DNA from: an uncultured Mucilaginibacter sp. | Lineage (GTDB): Bacteria; Bacteroidota; Bacteroidia; Sphingobacteriales; Sphingobacteriaceae | Direction: 5' to 3' | Assembly: GCF_903913935.1 (NCBI RefSeq) | Contig: NZ_CAIWNH010000478.1 | Coordinates: 1-46,022 of the forward strand | Length of the DNA stretch: 46,022 nt | Part shown: positions 14,716 to 22,575 of the stretch, one piece after another | Layout of the letters: each line of letters begins with the position of its first letter | Numbering within the stretch: position 1 is the stretch's first letter | Notes under the pieces: model-generated | What the model was told of the DNA's origin: nothing | The model's input: only the letters and a program-made list of their open reading frames with translations | The model's database searches: none | Made by a program: the position numbers and the translations under genes

Positions 14716-15522
14716 CTACCAGCTGCCGCTGGCGCCGCCGCCGCCGAAATCTCCGCCGCCAAAGCCGCCGAAACCACCGCCACCGCTATCACCACCGCCG
14801 CCGCCAAAGCCGCCATCGCCGTTGGAGAAACCTCCCCAGCCACCACTGCCCCGACCCAGCAAAGTACCGCCCAGGAACCACCAGAAAGGGCTTGCACCGC
14901 CCCTGCCGCCAATGATATGGCCACCTCCACCGCCTCTGCCACGCAGCACGATGATGACAACAATAATAACAATGAAAAATATAATGCCGTAACTGCCGCT
15001 GTAATCCTGTTCTTTTTCAGCAACAGCTTTTTTAGGCGCTTTATATTCGCCCTTCATTAATTTTATCAGGTCGTCAACACCGGCATTTAAGCCACCGTAA
15101 TAGTCGCTTTGTTTAAAGCGGGGCAACATATCGTTATGGATGATCTCGTTAGCCCTGATGTCAGGCACAGCGCCTTCAGCGCCGTAACCGGTTTGTATGG
15201 TAACTTTATGGTCGTCAAAAGCAACCAGTATCAGTATACCGTTGTTTTTTCCTTTTTGGCCAATGCCCCAGGCGCGGCCCAGCTTTTGCCCGTAATCGGC
15301 TATGTCATACTGGCCGACGGATTTGATGATCACGATCGCGATCTGCGTAGAGGAGGTATCACTGAACGAAGCCAGCTTATACTCCAGCATATGCCTTTCC
15401 TCATCCTGCAATACGTGTACATAATCGGTAACCAGCGTGGTTGATTTTGGCGGCAGCTGCTGTGCAAATGCCATCAGCCCGATGAACAGCAGCGAAAATA
15501 TTATGGTTAATTTTTTAAACAT
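14716..15522 (-). CDS. TPM-domain membrane protein with glycine-rich tail
   Basis: 268 residues from the ATG at 15522; a longer frame up to 15654 would run into the neighbouring TPM gene and lacks a signal peptide at its front. It has a signal peptide (FKKLTIIFSLLFIGLMAFA), a TPM domain at about residues 25-170 (STTLVTDYVHVLQDEE, TSSTQIAIVIIKSVG, ALGRAW-like GRAWGIGQKGKNNGILILVA), one membrane helix near 190 (YGIIFFIVIIVVIIVLRG) and a tail of glycine, serine and phenylalanine ending GGGGASGSW. TPM proteins (YgcG/psb32 type) are thought to help photosystem or envelope protein maintenance; here the LemA partner is two genes upstream. Confidence 0.88.
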   Translation of the reverse strand: MFKKLTIIFSLLFIGLMAFAQQLPPKSTTLVTDYVHVLQDEERHMLEYKLASFSDTSSTQIAIVIIKSVGQYDIADYGQKLGRAWGIGQKGKNNGILILVAFDDHKVTIQTGYGAEGAVPDIRANEIIHNDMLPRFKQSDYYGGLNAGVDDLIKLMKGEYKAPKKAVAEKEQDYSGSYGIIFFIVIIVVIIVLRGRGGGGGHIIGGRGGASPFWWFLGGTLLGRGSGGWGGFSNGDGGFGGGGGDSGGGGFGGFGGGDFGGGGASGSW

Positions 15523-15532
15523 GATCTTAAGT

Positions 15533-15967
15533 TTATTCGCCATCCATAAAGGCAATGTCGTCTGATATTTCGTTATTGTCGCCCTTATGGTGAGGGAAAT
15601 ATTTTTGCAGGTGCTCGCCTGCAATCGCAAGGCCGGTAACAATACCTTCAACAATATCGCCTACTTTAAAATGCTTCAGCATGTCATCCTTGGTATCATC
15701 CCAAAAATTATCAGGCACCACTTTATTAATGCCCGCATCGCCAATAATGGCAAACTTACGGTCAACGGTGGCCACATATATCAGCACGCCGTTACGCAGT
15801 TTGGTTTTATGCATATCCAGCTGGTGAAAATATTTGGCTGCGCGGTCGAGCACTTGCTCGCTGCAGGTTTTTTCGATACAAACACGCAACTGCCCAGAGG
15901 TATGCCTTTCGGCATCCTCAACCGCAGTGCGGATCCGCTGTTGTTCCTCGTCGTTAAATACGGCCAT
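15533..15967 (-). CDS. TPM-domain protein without signal peptide
   Basis: 144 residues that form essentially a single TPM domain (EEQQRIRTAVEDAERHTSGQ, KLRNGVLIYVATVDRKFAII, DAGINKVVPDNFWDDTKDDM). Unlike its downstream neighbour it has neither signal peptide nor membrane helix, so it may be cytoplasmic or membrane-associated through partners. It lies 10 bases upstream of the larger TPM gene and downstream of lemA, forming the lemA-TPM-TPM set common in Bacteroidota. The gap to lemA is filled by the 15984-16078 hairpin. Confidence 0.88.
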   Translation of the reverse strand: MAVFNDEEQQRIRTAVEDAERHTSGQLRVCIEKTCSEQVLDRAAKYFHQLDMHKTKLRNGVLIYVATVDRKFAIIGDAGINKVVPDNFWDDTKDDMLKHFKVGDIVEGIVTGLAIAGEHLQKYFPHHKGDNNEISDDIAFMDGE

Positions 15968-15983
15968 AATTTTTGATTTTTTT

Positions 15984-16078
15984 GATTACACCGATTTTGT
16001 TCTTTGATTTCACCGATTATGCCGGCTTTATAACCGGGCAATCAAAATCAGTGTAATCGAAAATAAATCGGTGTAATC
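15984..16078. repeat. Iterated-word hairpin, word GATTACACCGATT
   Basis: GATTACACCGATTT (15984-15997) pairs perfectly with AAATCGGTGTAATC (16065-16078); the second unit GATTTCACCGATT (16006-16018) pairs with AATCAGTGTAATC (16046-16058) with two mismatches; GCCGG/CCGGGC closes the tip. It occupies the gap between lemA and the TPM gene inside one operon, so it should appear as RNA. The word is the same as at 10537-10720. Confidence 0.9.
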
Positions 16079-16087
16079 ATATGCTAA

Positions 16088-16687
16088 TTAAAATTGTACT
16101 TTCGGCGCGTTTTGTGCCCCTGCTTCGGCTGCAAAGCTGCCTTTTACGGTATACCCGTGCGAGCCTGCTACAATACTGTACGGGAACGAACGGATAGTGG
16201 TATTGTAATCCTGTACGGAACTGTTAAAATCCATACGGGCTACCGAGATCCGGTTTTCTGTACCTTCCAGTTCTGCCTGCAGGTCGCTGAAGTTTTGGTT
16301 AGCTTTCAGGTCAGGATATCTTTCTGAGGCTACCAGCAAACGACCCAAAGCGGTGCTTAACTGGCCCTGTGCAGCCTGGTATTTCTGGATAGTTTCGGGG
16401 TTAAGTTTGGTTGGATCAACCTGGATAGAAGTTGCGCGTGCCCGGGCATCGGTAACTTCAACCAAAGTGCTTTTCTCGAAATTGGCAACACCTTTAACGG
16501 TAGCCACCAGGTTAGGGATCAGGTCGCTTCGGCGCTGGTATTGCGATTGTACCGCACCCCATTTAGCTTTTACAGCCTCATCTTTGGCAACAATGCCATT
16601 GTTTAAACTCTGACCATAAAGCCATATCAGGCCCCAGATAATAATAATGCCGACAACGACACCAATTGCTATAAATAAACCTTTCAT
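16088..16687 (-). CDS. lemA: LemA family protein
   Basis: 199 residues with one N-terminal membrane helix (LFIAIGVVVGIIIIWGLIWLY) and a long helical domain outside. LemA signatures are seen: VKAKWGAVQSQYQRRSDLIP, NLVATVKGVANFEKSTLVEV, ARARATS and SERYPDLKANQNFSDLQAEL, then the NRISVARMDFNSSVQDYN stretch. LemA proteins are membrane-anchored helical bundles usually encoded next to TPM proteins, as here; a shared envelope role is likely but unproven. First gene of the operon; I cannot place its promoter in the long gap upstream. Confidence 0.93.
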   Translation of the reverse strand: MKGLFIAIGVVVGIIIIWGLIWLYGQSLNNGIVAKDEAVKAKWGAVQSQYQRRSDLIPNLVATVKGVANFEKSTLVEVTDARARATSIQVDPTKLNPETIQKYQAAQGQLSTALGRLLVASERYPDLKANQNFSDLQAELEGTENRISVARMDFNSSVQDYNTTIRSFPYSIVAGSHGYTVKGSFAAEAGAQNAPKVQF

Positions 16688-17240
16688 GATTTTTTTTCTG
16701 TTTGATTTTAATTCCTGTGAATTTACAATTTAGAGTACAAAACACATACCGTTGTTACAATTGATTATTTGTTATGCCATTATGGCAATAGCTGTGGTTT
16801 TTGTAAATGTAAATAAAAAGAATGGGATGAAAAATGACGGTGGTCAATTGTGAAGGACCATAGTGGATGGTCCATTGACCATGGAAGAATTGAGATGGTA
16901 ATATTATCATCTTGCTGCTATGGACCATGGACTTCTCACCCGTCCGTCCGGTTTTGAGTTGCGACAGGTAAACCTGTTATAAAACTGACAGCCGGCAAAT
17001 AAATCAACCCGTCATTGCGAGGAGGAACGACGAAGCAACCTCGTAGCCAATGCATAACCGCCAACCTATCAGCGACGAGGTTACCGCGCTACGGTCGTAA
17101 TGACAAAGTTTATTGGGCTATGTTTCGATGGACTCAACCCTTATCCACCCAACCAATGACTTAATGACCTAATGACATCCCCGTCCGCACCCATCCGCAT
17201 CACCCTCTATTCAAAACCGGACGGACGGGAGGATACGCTA
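16688..17240. other. Repeat-rich intergenic island between lemA and the membrane protein gene
   Basis: 553 bases without a gene but packed with repeats. ATGGTCCAT (16867-16875) pairs with ATGGACCAT (16920-16928) inside longer imperfect iterated arms. CCCGTCCGTCCGGTTTTGA (16939-16957) is perfectly complementary to 17211-17229 (TCAAAACCGGACGGACGGG). Between those arms lie a REP-like element and AATGACTT/AATGACCT iterations (17155-17176). The lemA promoter must be in the first part. Confidence 0.7.
17011..17104. repeat. REP-like palindromic element
   Basis: Starts GTCATTGCGAGGAGGAACG and ends TCGTAATGAC: the ends GTCATTGCGA (17011-17020) and TCGTAATGAC (17095-17104) are complementary at 9 of 10 positions, and AACCTCGT (17037-17044) matches ACGAGGTT (17075-17082) exactly. 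The GTCATTGCGAGGAGG...GACGAAGCAA pattern is one I know as a widely dispersed extragenic palindrome in many bacterial phyla. A decayed relative may be at 7556-7613. Confidence 0.65.
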
Positions 17241-17894
17241 TCAATAATCCTTCGCTATTTTTTCTGCAGCAAATATACTGTCGGCTTGTGTGCGGGTGAT
17301 AGTGTGGGTACTGTCGCCTAAAGAATAGAGAAAGGAAATGGTGTCCTTACCCTTTCGTTTTGCAAATTTGGTTAGGATAGAAATAGCCATTGGAAACCCT
17401 TGCTTTGGGTTAATTGTATAATCGTCACGCTCGAATTCAACGCCATAGTCGTTAGTAAAAAAAATTAGTTTCTCCCCATGTCCGGTTACTTTGTTTTTGG
17501 GTTTCCAATCAGCTTCGAAAAAGCCATAAGAAGAGGTGTTATGCCACCCTGCGGGTATCACCGGAATGCCCCTGGTTAGCCTTCGGGCGTTAAACGTCAT
17601 GCCAAATTTATCCTGGCAAATATTGTTTTTGTATTTGTCGATGTCTCGCTTAGCCATCTGCCAGCCGTTAAGCAGCATGACACCGAAGTAGAGAATTCCA
17701 ATCAAAATGCCCATAATAGGATACTTTTCTACTATAATTCGATAGACAATCGGAGTGATAGTTAACAGAAAAATGCAACTGTATTTAACGATCAACCAAT
17801 TCAAACTCCGCAATTCTACGACATCATCAAGGTATATCCAAAGAACGATGAATGCGATTGCGATAGATAAAAAAATGATGTCAAATTTTTTCAT
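17241..17894 (-). CDS. Unknown membrane protein with C-terminal soluble domain
   Basis: 217 residues, not recognised. Three hydrophobic helices lie near the N-terminus (about residues 7-23, 32-56 and 63-80: IIFLSIAIAFIVLWIYL, IFLLTITPIVYRII, ILIGILYFGVMLLNGW), followed by about 130 polar residues with PVIPAGWHNTSSYGFFEADW and a closing basic/acidic helix. The composition is more AT-rich than the flanking operons. It is enclosed by direct repeats on both sides and has its own promoter at 17936-17963, so it stands alone as an accessory gene. No family or function can be given. Confidence 0.7.
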   Translation of the reverse strand: MKKFDIIFLSIAIAFIVLWIYLDDVVELRSLNWLIVKYSCIFLLTITPIVYRIIVEKYPIMGILIGILYFGVMLLNGWQMAKRDIDKYKNNICQDKFGMTFNARRLTRGIPVIPAGWHNTSSYGFFEADWKPKNKVTGHGEKLIFFTNDYGVEFERDDYTINPKQGFPMAISILTKFAKRKGKDTISFLYSLGDSTHTITRTQADSIFAAEKIAKDY

Positions 17895-17935
17895 TGTATC
17901 CAGGTTTGGTTCGGTTACGGCATTTCAAATTTAAG

Positions 17936-17963
17936 CAAAAATACCATAAAACGTGTTTTGCAA
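17936..17963 (-). promoter_or_regulatory. Putative promoter of the orphan membrane gene
   Basis: Minus-strand TTG (17963-17961), 17-base spacer, TATTTTTG (17943-17936), 42 bases before the ATG at 17894. Confidence 0.45.
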
Positions 17964-18018
17964 TTTGTCCACATCCATCCGCATCACCCGCTATCCAAAA
18001 CCGGACGAACGGGTAATT

Positions 18019-18110
18019 GTCTGAACCGGAATTTATAGAATTAAAGAATTGGCAGAATTTTAAGATGTAATTCTAAAAATTCTACTAATTCCAAAAATTC
18101 GAGTTCAGAC
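18019..18110. repeat. Iterated-word hairpin, word AGAATT
   Basis: GTCTGAAC (18019-18026) and GTTCAGAC (18103-18110) close a hairpin whose arms are repeats of AGAATT-like words: TATAGAATTAAAGAATTGGC on the left, AATTCTAAAAATTCTACTAA on the right. It lies upstream of the GH92 gene, within the outer direct repeat. Confidence 0.7.
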
Positions 18111-18203
18111 AAAATATCCACCCAACCAATGACCTAATGACGCGCAGCAAAACCCAATATTGTCAAACCACCGTTACAACCTGTAATAATCCGGCAATCG
18201 GAT

Positions 18204-18211
18204 TATCTTTG
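18204..18211 (+). promoter_or_regulatory. TAnnTTTG box upstream of the GH92 gene
   Basis: TATCTTTG, 20 bases before the ATG at 18232. No clear TTTG partner was found at the expected distance. Confidence 0.5.
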
Positions 18212-18231
18212 GGCTTTAGTAATTGACCAAA

Positions 18232-20529
18232 ATGAAGAAAATACTGACCGTTATTTTTAGCGTTGCCATTTCTATCGCAACAGCACAAAATCAACCCGCC
18301 GAAAATTTAGTACAATATGTTAAGCCAATCATCGGCACGCAGCGCATGGGCCATGTGTACCCGGGCGCTACGGTACCTTTTGGGATGGTGCAGCTGAGCC
18401 CCGAAACGGATTCCGTTAGTTACGACCTGAATGGCCATTACAACCCGGATATTTATAAATATTGCGCCGGTTACCAGTACGATGATAAAACAATAGTAGG
18501 CTTTAGCCATACGCATTTCAGCGGCACGGGCCACTCGGATTTGGGCGACTTTTTGGTGATGCCAACCATTGGCCCGCTGAAACTGAACCCCGGCACAGCG
18601 GATAAACCTGCCAGCGGTTACCGCTCGGCGTTTTCGCATGAGAACGAAGTGAGTGCGGCCAATTACTATAAAGTAAAGCTGGATGCCAGCGGCATTATTG
18701 CCGAAATGACCAGCACCACCCGTGTGGGTTTTCATCAATATACTTTCCCGAAATCGGATAACGCGCATATTATCCTTGATTTGATGGCAGGGATTTACAA
18801 TTATCCTGATAAAAACCTTTGGGTGTACATGCGCAGGATAAACGACAGTACCGTTGCCGGTTACCGCATTACCAATGGCTGGGCGCGTACCCGTACCCTG
18901 TATTTCGCCATGACGTTTAATAAGCCTTTTGCCCAAATGGGCTATAAAAACTTTAGCAAGCGCGAGGTTTACGGCGGCTTCTGGGGCAAATTTAACGGGG
19001 TAAAAAACTTTCCCGACATTGCCGGAAGGCAAATAAAGGTTTGGTTTGATTTTAAGACCAACGAAGGTGAAAAGATAAAGATAAAAATGGCCATCTCACC
19101 GGTAAGTATAGAGGGCGCTTTAAACAACATGCAAACCGAAGCACCGGGCTGGGATTTTGACAAGGTGAAGAACGACGGGCAACAACAATGGGAAACCGAG
19201 CTGCATAAAATTGTGATCGAGGGTAGTAAGGATGATAAGGAGAATTTTTATACATCGATGTATCATGCCATGATCAACCCTACGGTTTATATGGATGCGG
19301 ATGGCAACTATAAAGGGCTTGACCAGGGCGTACACCATGCTGATGGTTTTACCAACTATACAACTTTCAGTCTTTGGGATACGCACCGGGCATTGCACCC
19401 GCTGTTTAACATCATCGAAACCAAAAGAAATGCCGATATGGCGCAAAGTATGCTGGCACATTTCGACCAGAGCCCGGAGCACATGCTACCCATCTGGAGC
19501 AACTCAGCCAATGAAAACTGGTGCATGAGCGGTTTTCATAGTGTATCAGTACTGGCGGATGCCATTATCAAGGGCAACGCGCCCTATGATGCCAACAGGG
19601 CCCTGGACGCGGCCATTACTACCGCCAACCACCGCGATTATGAAGGCATAGGTTATTTTAATGATATGGGCTATATCCCTGATGAGAAGGATGGCAATTC
19701 GGTATCATCCACCCTTGAATATGCTTATGACGACTGGTGCATCGCCCAAATCGCCAAAAAGCTAAACCGCACGGCAGATTATGATACCTTTATCAAACGC
19801 TCGCAAAATTGGAAGAATGTATTTGACCCGAAGAGCGGCTTTATGCACCCCAAACTGGCTGACGGCACCTTCCGCGCCACTAAGTTTGATCCGTTTACGG
19901 CCATTGGCATGGGCTTTATTGAAGGTAATGCCTGGAACTATACCCTGTATGTACCGCATGATGTGCCGGGCTTGATAGCAGCGATGGGCGGCAATAAACG
20001 GTTTGTAACTTATATCGACAGTCTGTTTAGCTACGACCTCCCTGATAAATATTTTGCCGAAACCGAAGATATTACCAAAGATGGCATCATTGGCAACTAT
20101 GTGCATGGTAACGAGCCTTCGCACCAGATCGCCTACATGTACGACTGGACCGATAAACCATGGAAAACCCAGGATAAGATCCGTATGATATTGAAAAAGA
20201 TGTACAAAAACACACCTGATGGTTTGGGCGGCAATGATGATACCGGGCAAATGAGCGCCTGGTATATTTTCAGCGCTTTAGGATTTTACCCTGTGGCGCC
20301 GGGCTCCGATCAATACGCCATCGGCAGCCCATCGGTTTACCATGCAACGCTTAATTTAGAGAATGGTAAAACCTTTACCATCAACGTAAAAAACCAAAGC
20401 GATAAGAATGTTTATGTGCAGAAGATCTTACTGAACGGCCGGTTGCTGATCGGGTATTTTATCAGCCATTCGGATATTATCAATGGCGGCGAAATTACTT
20501 TTGTGATGGGGGCAAAGCATAAGGGATAA
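18232..20529 (+). CDS. GH92 family alpha-mannosidase
   Basis: 765 residues from the ATG at 18232 (an in-frame TTG three codons earlier is unlikely). A signal peptide (MKKILTVIFSVAISIATAQ) leads into a GH92 protein: the N-terminal beta-sandwich has the opening YVKPIIGTQRMGHVYPGATV and FSHTHFSGTGHSDLGDF, and the catalytic barrel has PIWSNSANENWCMSGFHSVS, EGNAWNYTLYVPHDV, the conserved acid motif GNEPSHQIAYMYDW, and GGNDDTGQMSAWYIFSALGF. GH92 enzymes are calcium-dependent exo-alpha-mannosidases that trim mannose from N-glycans or yeast mannan. No SusCD pair is adjacent, so it is not in an evident polysaccharide locus. A toxin fragment follows 2 bases after its stop. Confidence 0.94.
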   Translation: MKKILTVIFSVAISIATAQNQPAENLVQYVKPIIGTQRMGHVYPGATVPFGMVQLSPETDSVSYDLNGHYNPDIYKYCAGYQYDDKTIVGFSHTHFSGTGHSDLGDFLVMPTIGPLKLNPGTADKPASGYRSAFSHENEVSAANYYKVKLDASGIIAEMTSTTRVGFHQYTFPKSDNAHIILDLMAGIYNYPDKNLWVYMRRINDSTVAGYRITNGWARTRTLYFAMTFNKPFAQMGYKNFSKREVYGGFWGKFNGVKNFPDIAGRQIKVWFDFKTNEGEKIKIKMAISPVSIEGALNNMQTEAPGWDFDKVKNDGQQQWETELHKIVIEGSKDDKENFYTSMYHAMINPTVYMDADGNYKGLDQGVHHADGFTNYTTFSLWDTHRALHPLFNIIETKRNADMAQSMLAHFDQSPEHMLPIWSNSANENWCMSGFHSVSVLADAIIKGNAPYDANRALDAAITTANHRDYEGIGYFNDMGYIPDEKDGNSVSSTLEYAYDDWCIAQIAKKLNRTADYDTFIKRSQNWKNVFDPKSGFMHPKLADGTFRATKFDPFTAIGMGFIEGNAWNYTLYVPHDVPGLIAAMGGNKRFVTYIDSLFSYDLPDKYFAETEDITKDGIIGNYVHGNEPSHQIAYMYDWTDKPWKTQDKIRMILKKMYKNTPDGLGGNDDTGQMSAWYIFSALGFYPVAPGSDQYAIGSPSVYHATLNLENGKTFTINVKNQSDKNVYVQKILLNGRLLIGYFISHSDIINGGEITFVMGAKHKG

Positions 20530-20531
20530 AA

Positions 20532-20983
20532 ATGCTAATCAGGGGGGCGATGATCCACAGCAACAGAGAGGATTTAATATAGCGGCGGCCATGGCTCATA
20601 TTAACGCCAACTTATATGCTTATTATGATAAAAACCTTTGTGGCGGTTGTGCACATGTTGTTAGGTTAGCAATAGAGGCTGGAGGAATTACCACAAATGA
20701 TCGTAATGCAAACCCAAGAGATCCAACATCTCAATACTATGCAAAAAATTGTTGGCCGTATTTATTAAAAAAAGGATTTATCGGAATTAGCGAAGATGGC
20801 TATGGCCCGGTAACAGGAGATATACGGGTTTGGCAAAACTACCCTGGAGGAAACATAGCCGGTCATATCGATATGTGGAACGGAAATTAGTGGGTTTCAG
20901 ATTTTAAAGAAAATGGTATGTATCCGGGATACGGCTATGGGCAAAATCCGAATTACCAAATTTTCCGTTGGGGTGGGCAATAG
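20532..20983 (+). pseudogene. Amidase-type toxin C-terminal domain, truncated and split by an in-frame TAG
   Basis: From 20532 the frame reads NANQGGDDPQQQRGF, then AAAMAHINANLYAYYDKN, LCGGCAHVVRLAIEAGG and GDIRVWQNYPGG with AGHIDMWNG. A TAG at 20888-20890 interrupts it, but the same frame continues WVSDFKENGMYPGYGYGQ to a second TAG at 20981-20983. I recognise the pattern, including the continuation after the stop, as a Cys/His peptidase domain (NlpC/P60-CHAP-like, Cys of GGCAH and His of GHIDM) found at the C-termini of Bacteroidota polymorphic or type VI effectors, where it cleaves peptidoglycan. The delivery part is absent. The first ATG is 20591. It is probably a displaced effector tip, now inactive unless the stop is read through. 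Confidence 0.65.
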
Positions 20984-21019
20984 AAATTGTTAATATAAAC
21001 TGGATAAACAATAATTAAC

Positions 21020-21490
21020 ATGAAAACTATAATATATTCTTTTATTGCTTACATAACACTTTTAAGTGGAAGCAGCGTCAAAGCGCAAAATGACAGTACA
21101 GATAAACAAGCTATACAGATGCTTACGGAGTTTTATACGGCCTATAATACTGCATGGGTAGTTCACTCTGCACCAGACCTTCTCATAAATAGATTAGATT
21201 CGTTGCAAAGTAAATATTGTACAATAAAACTAAGAGCAATACTTAAAAAGGAATTTAAAAAAAATGGATTCGACCATGACTTATTGCTAAATGACCAGGG
21301 AACGGATATTGAGCATTTAAAGACATTAACAGTTACAAAGGATGCAACCAAATCGAATGCCTATATTGTTTCTTATATGGTACATACCACCCGCGGTTAT
21401 AAGCCAATTGATATAAAAGTTACTATACATGTGACTGTTGTGAAAGAAGATGGTAAACTTAAAATTGCGTCTACAGATATGTCTAAGTGA
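21020..21490 (+). CDS. Putative periplasmic immunity protein (DUF3828-like)
   Basis: 156 residues with a signal peptide (IIYSFIAYITLLSGSSVKAQ). The mature part resembles DUF3828-type proteins: a helical start (QMLTEFYTAYNTAWVV), KYCTIKLRAILKKEF, and an alternating beta pattern at the end (IDIKVTIHVTVVKEDGKLKI). It directly follows the amidase-like toxin fragment, and export to the periplasm is what an immunity protein against a peptidoglycan-cleaving toxin needs, so I infer cognate immunity. The gene is AT-rich compared with the GH92 gene, which fits acquisition. It is intact, unlike the toxin. It could also be an unrelated secreted protein. Confidence 0.6.
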   Translation: MKTIIYSFIAYITLLSGSSVKAQNDSTDKQAIQMLTEFYTAYNTAWVVHSAPDLLINRLDSLQSKYCTIKLRAILKKEFKKNGFDHDLLLNDQGTDIEHLKTLTVTKDATKSNAYIVSYMVHTTRGYKPIDIKVTIHVTVVKEDGKLKIASTDMSK

Positions 21491-21597
21491 AATAGATAAG
21501 AATATTTAAAAGGCCACTCAGGGGGGATGCCGGGCGTGGATATAGGGTAAATGCCATTACGCTAATGTCCATTTCGTTGTAAGCCAACACTCTCCCC

Positions 21598-21625
21598 ATA
21601 AATGCACCATGGGGCATTTATTTTT
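21598..21625. terminator. Possible terminator between immunity gene and xth
   Basis: ATAAATGC (21598-21605), loop ACCATGGG, GCATTTAT (21614-21621), then TTTT. The stem is AT-rich and the loop is 8 bases, so strength is doubtful. Confidence 0.4.
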
Positions 21626-21728
21626 GGCGTATAAACGTGCCTTTTATTGAAATAAAACCGCCTTTGTACTGTGAAGATGGCGATATGTCGATTGCCAATT
21701 CACCCAAAATAAGGCCGAATGCGAATTT

Positions 21729-22496
21729 CTAAAATGCCAATTCCAGCAAAACCGGGCAATGGTCAGAGTGGCGGGCTTCGGGCAGGATGGCTGCTCTTTT
21801 AATATTTTCTTCCAGGGCTTTTGTCGCCATATTATAATCGATCCGCCAGCCCAGGTTTTTGGCCCTTGAATTAGCCCTGAAACTCCACCATGTATAATTA
21901 TGCGGCTCCTTGTTCATGTGCCTGAAGGTATCGATATAGCCCGATTCAATAAAGTGTTCCATCCACTCGCGTTCTTCGGGCAAAAAGCCTGACGAGTTAG
22001 CGTTTGATTTTGGGTTATGGATATCAATAGGGCGATGGCAAATATTATAATCGCCGGATACCACCAGTTTGGGGCATTGCGATTGCAGCAACTCCAGGTA
22101 CCTGCCAAATTCATCCAGGAAACGGTATTTAAAGGCCTGCCTATCGTCGCCGCTGGAGCCTGACGGGAAATACGCGCTCATTACGGAAACTTCATCAAAA
22201 TCAACCCGAATATTGCGGCCCTCGCGGTCGTAGTCACTTATGCCGCAGCCGTATTCCACATGCTTTGGTGTTTTTTTGGTGAGGATAGCCGTGCCGCTAT
22301 AGCCTTTTTTTTCGGCTGGATACCAGTAATGCTCGTAGCCCAATTGCTCCACCAGGTGCAGATCGGTTAAAACATCAGGCGTAGCCTTAATTTCCTGCAG
22401 GCAAACCACGTCTGCATCGGTAGCCCGCAGCCAGTCAATCCAGTTTTTGCTCATGGCAGAGCGTATGCCGTTAACGTTATAGGTGATTATTTTCAT
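21729..22496 (-). CDS. xth: Exodeoxyribonuclease III (AP endonuclease)
   Basis: 255 residues from the ATG at 22496, where the standard start MKIITYNVNGIRSAM begins; an in-frame extension to 22544 is coded by repeat sequence and should be ignored. It belongs to the exonuclease III/APE1 fold: LQEIKA with the metal-binding Glu, YWYPAEKKGYSGTAIL, VSGDYNICHRPIDIHNPK, NYTWWSFRANSRAKNLGWRI and the final HSDHCPVLLEL with the catalytic Asp-His. It cuts DNA 5' of abasic sites in base excision repair. The upstream gap holds the 22496-22568 iterated repeat. Confidence 0.95.
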   Translation of the reverse strand: MKIITYNVNGIRSAMSKNWIDWLRATDADVVCLQEIKATPDVLTDLHLVEQLGYEHYWYPAEKKGYSGTAILTKKTPKHVEYGCGISDYDREGRNIRVDFDEVSVMSAYFPSGSSGDDRQAFKYRFLDEFGRYLELLQSQCPKLVVSGDYNICHRPIDIHNPKSNANSSGFLPEEREWMEHFIESGYIDTFRHMNKEPHNYTWWSFRANSRAKNLGWRIDYNMATKALEENIKRAAILPEARHSDHCPVLLELAF

Positions 22497-22568
22497 TTCG
22501 GATGTCGGATGTTCGATGTCGGATTTAAGAATTACAAAACTCAATACTAAAATAAAAATTCCGAAATC
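22496..22568. repeat. Iterated word CGGATGT/CGATGT upstream of xth
   Basis: Bases 22496-22526 repeat CGGATG, CGGATGTTCGATG, CGGATTT. A weak complementary arm AAATTCCGAAATC lies at 22556-22568. Same word class as 4615-4627 and 12094-12216. Confidence 0.5.
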
Positions 22569-22575
22569 AAACGGC

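Larger units (their letters stand above)
17142..18141. repeat. Nested direct repeats bracketing the orphan membrane gene
   Basis: Two repeat families occur on both sides of the gene at 17241-17894. Bases 17191-17229 and 17975-18013 match at 36 of 39 positions (CCATCCGCATCACCC ... CCGGACG). Outside them, TATCCACCCAACCAATGAC at 17142-17160, followed by AATGAC-word iterations to 17176, recurs at 18115-18141 with one fewer iteration. The order is outer-inner-gene-inner-outer, all in direct orientation. Confidence 0.7.

Noticed and set aside
14595-15023. Alanine- and arginine-rich 142-residue frame on the minus strand
   Set aside because: It is the alternative frame of the glycine-rich tail of the TPM protein (GGC/GGT repeats read as Ala/Arg/Trp) and has no homology-like pattern.
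18307-19032. 241-residue minus-strand frame opposite the GH92 gene
   Set aside because: Fully antisense to a well-supported catalytic gene, composition-driven, with no domain pattern.
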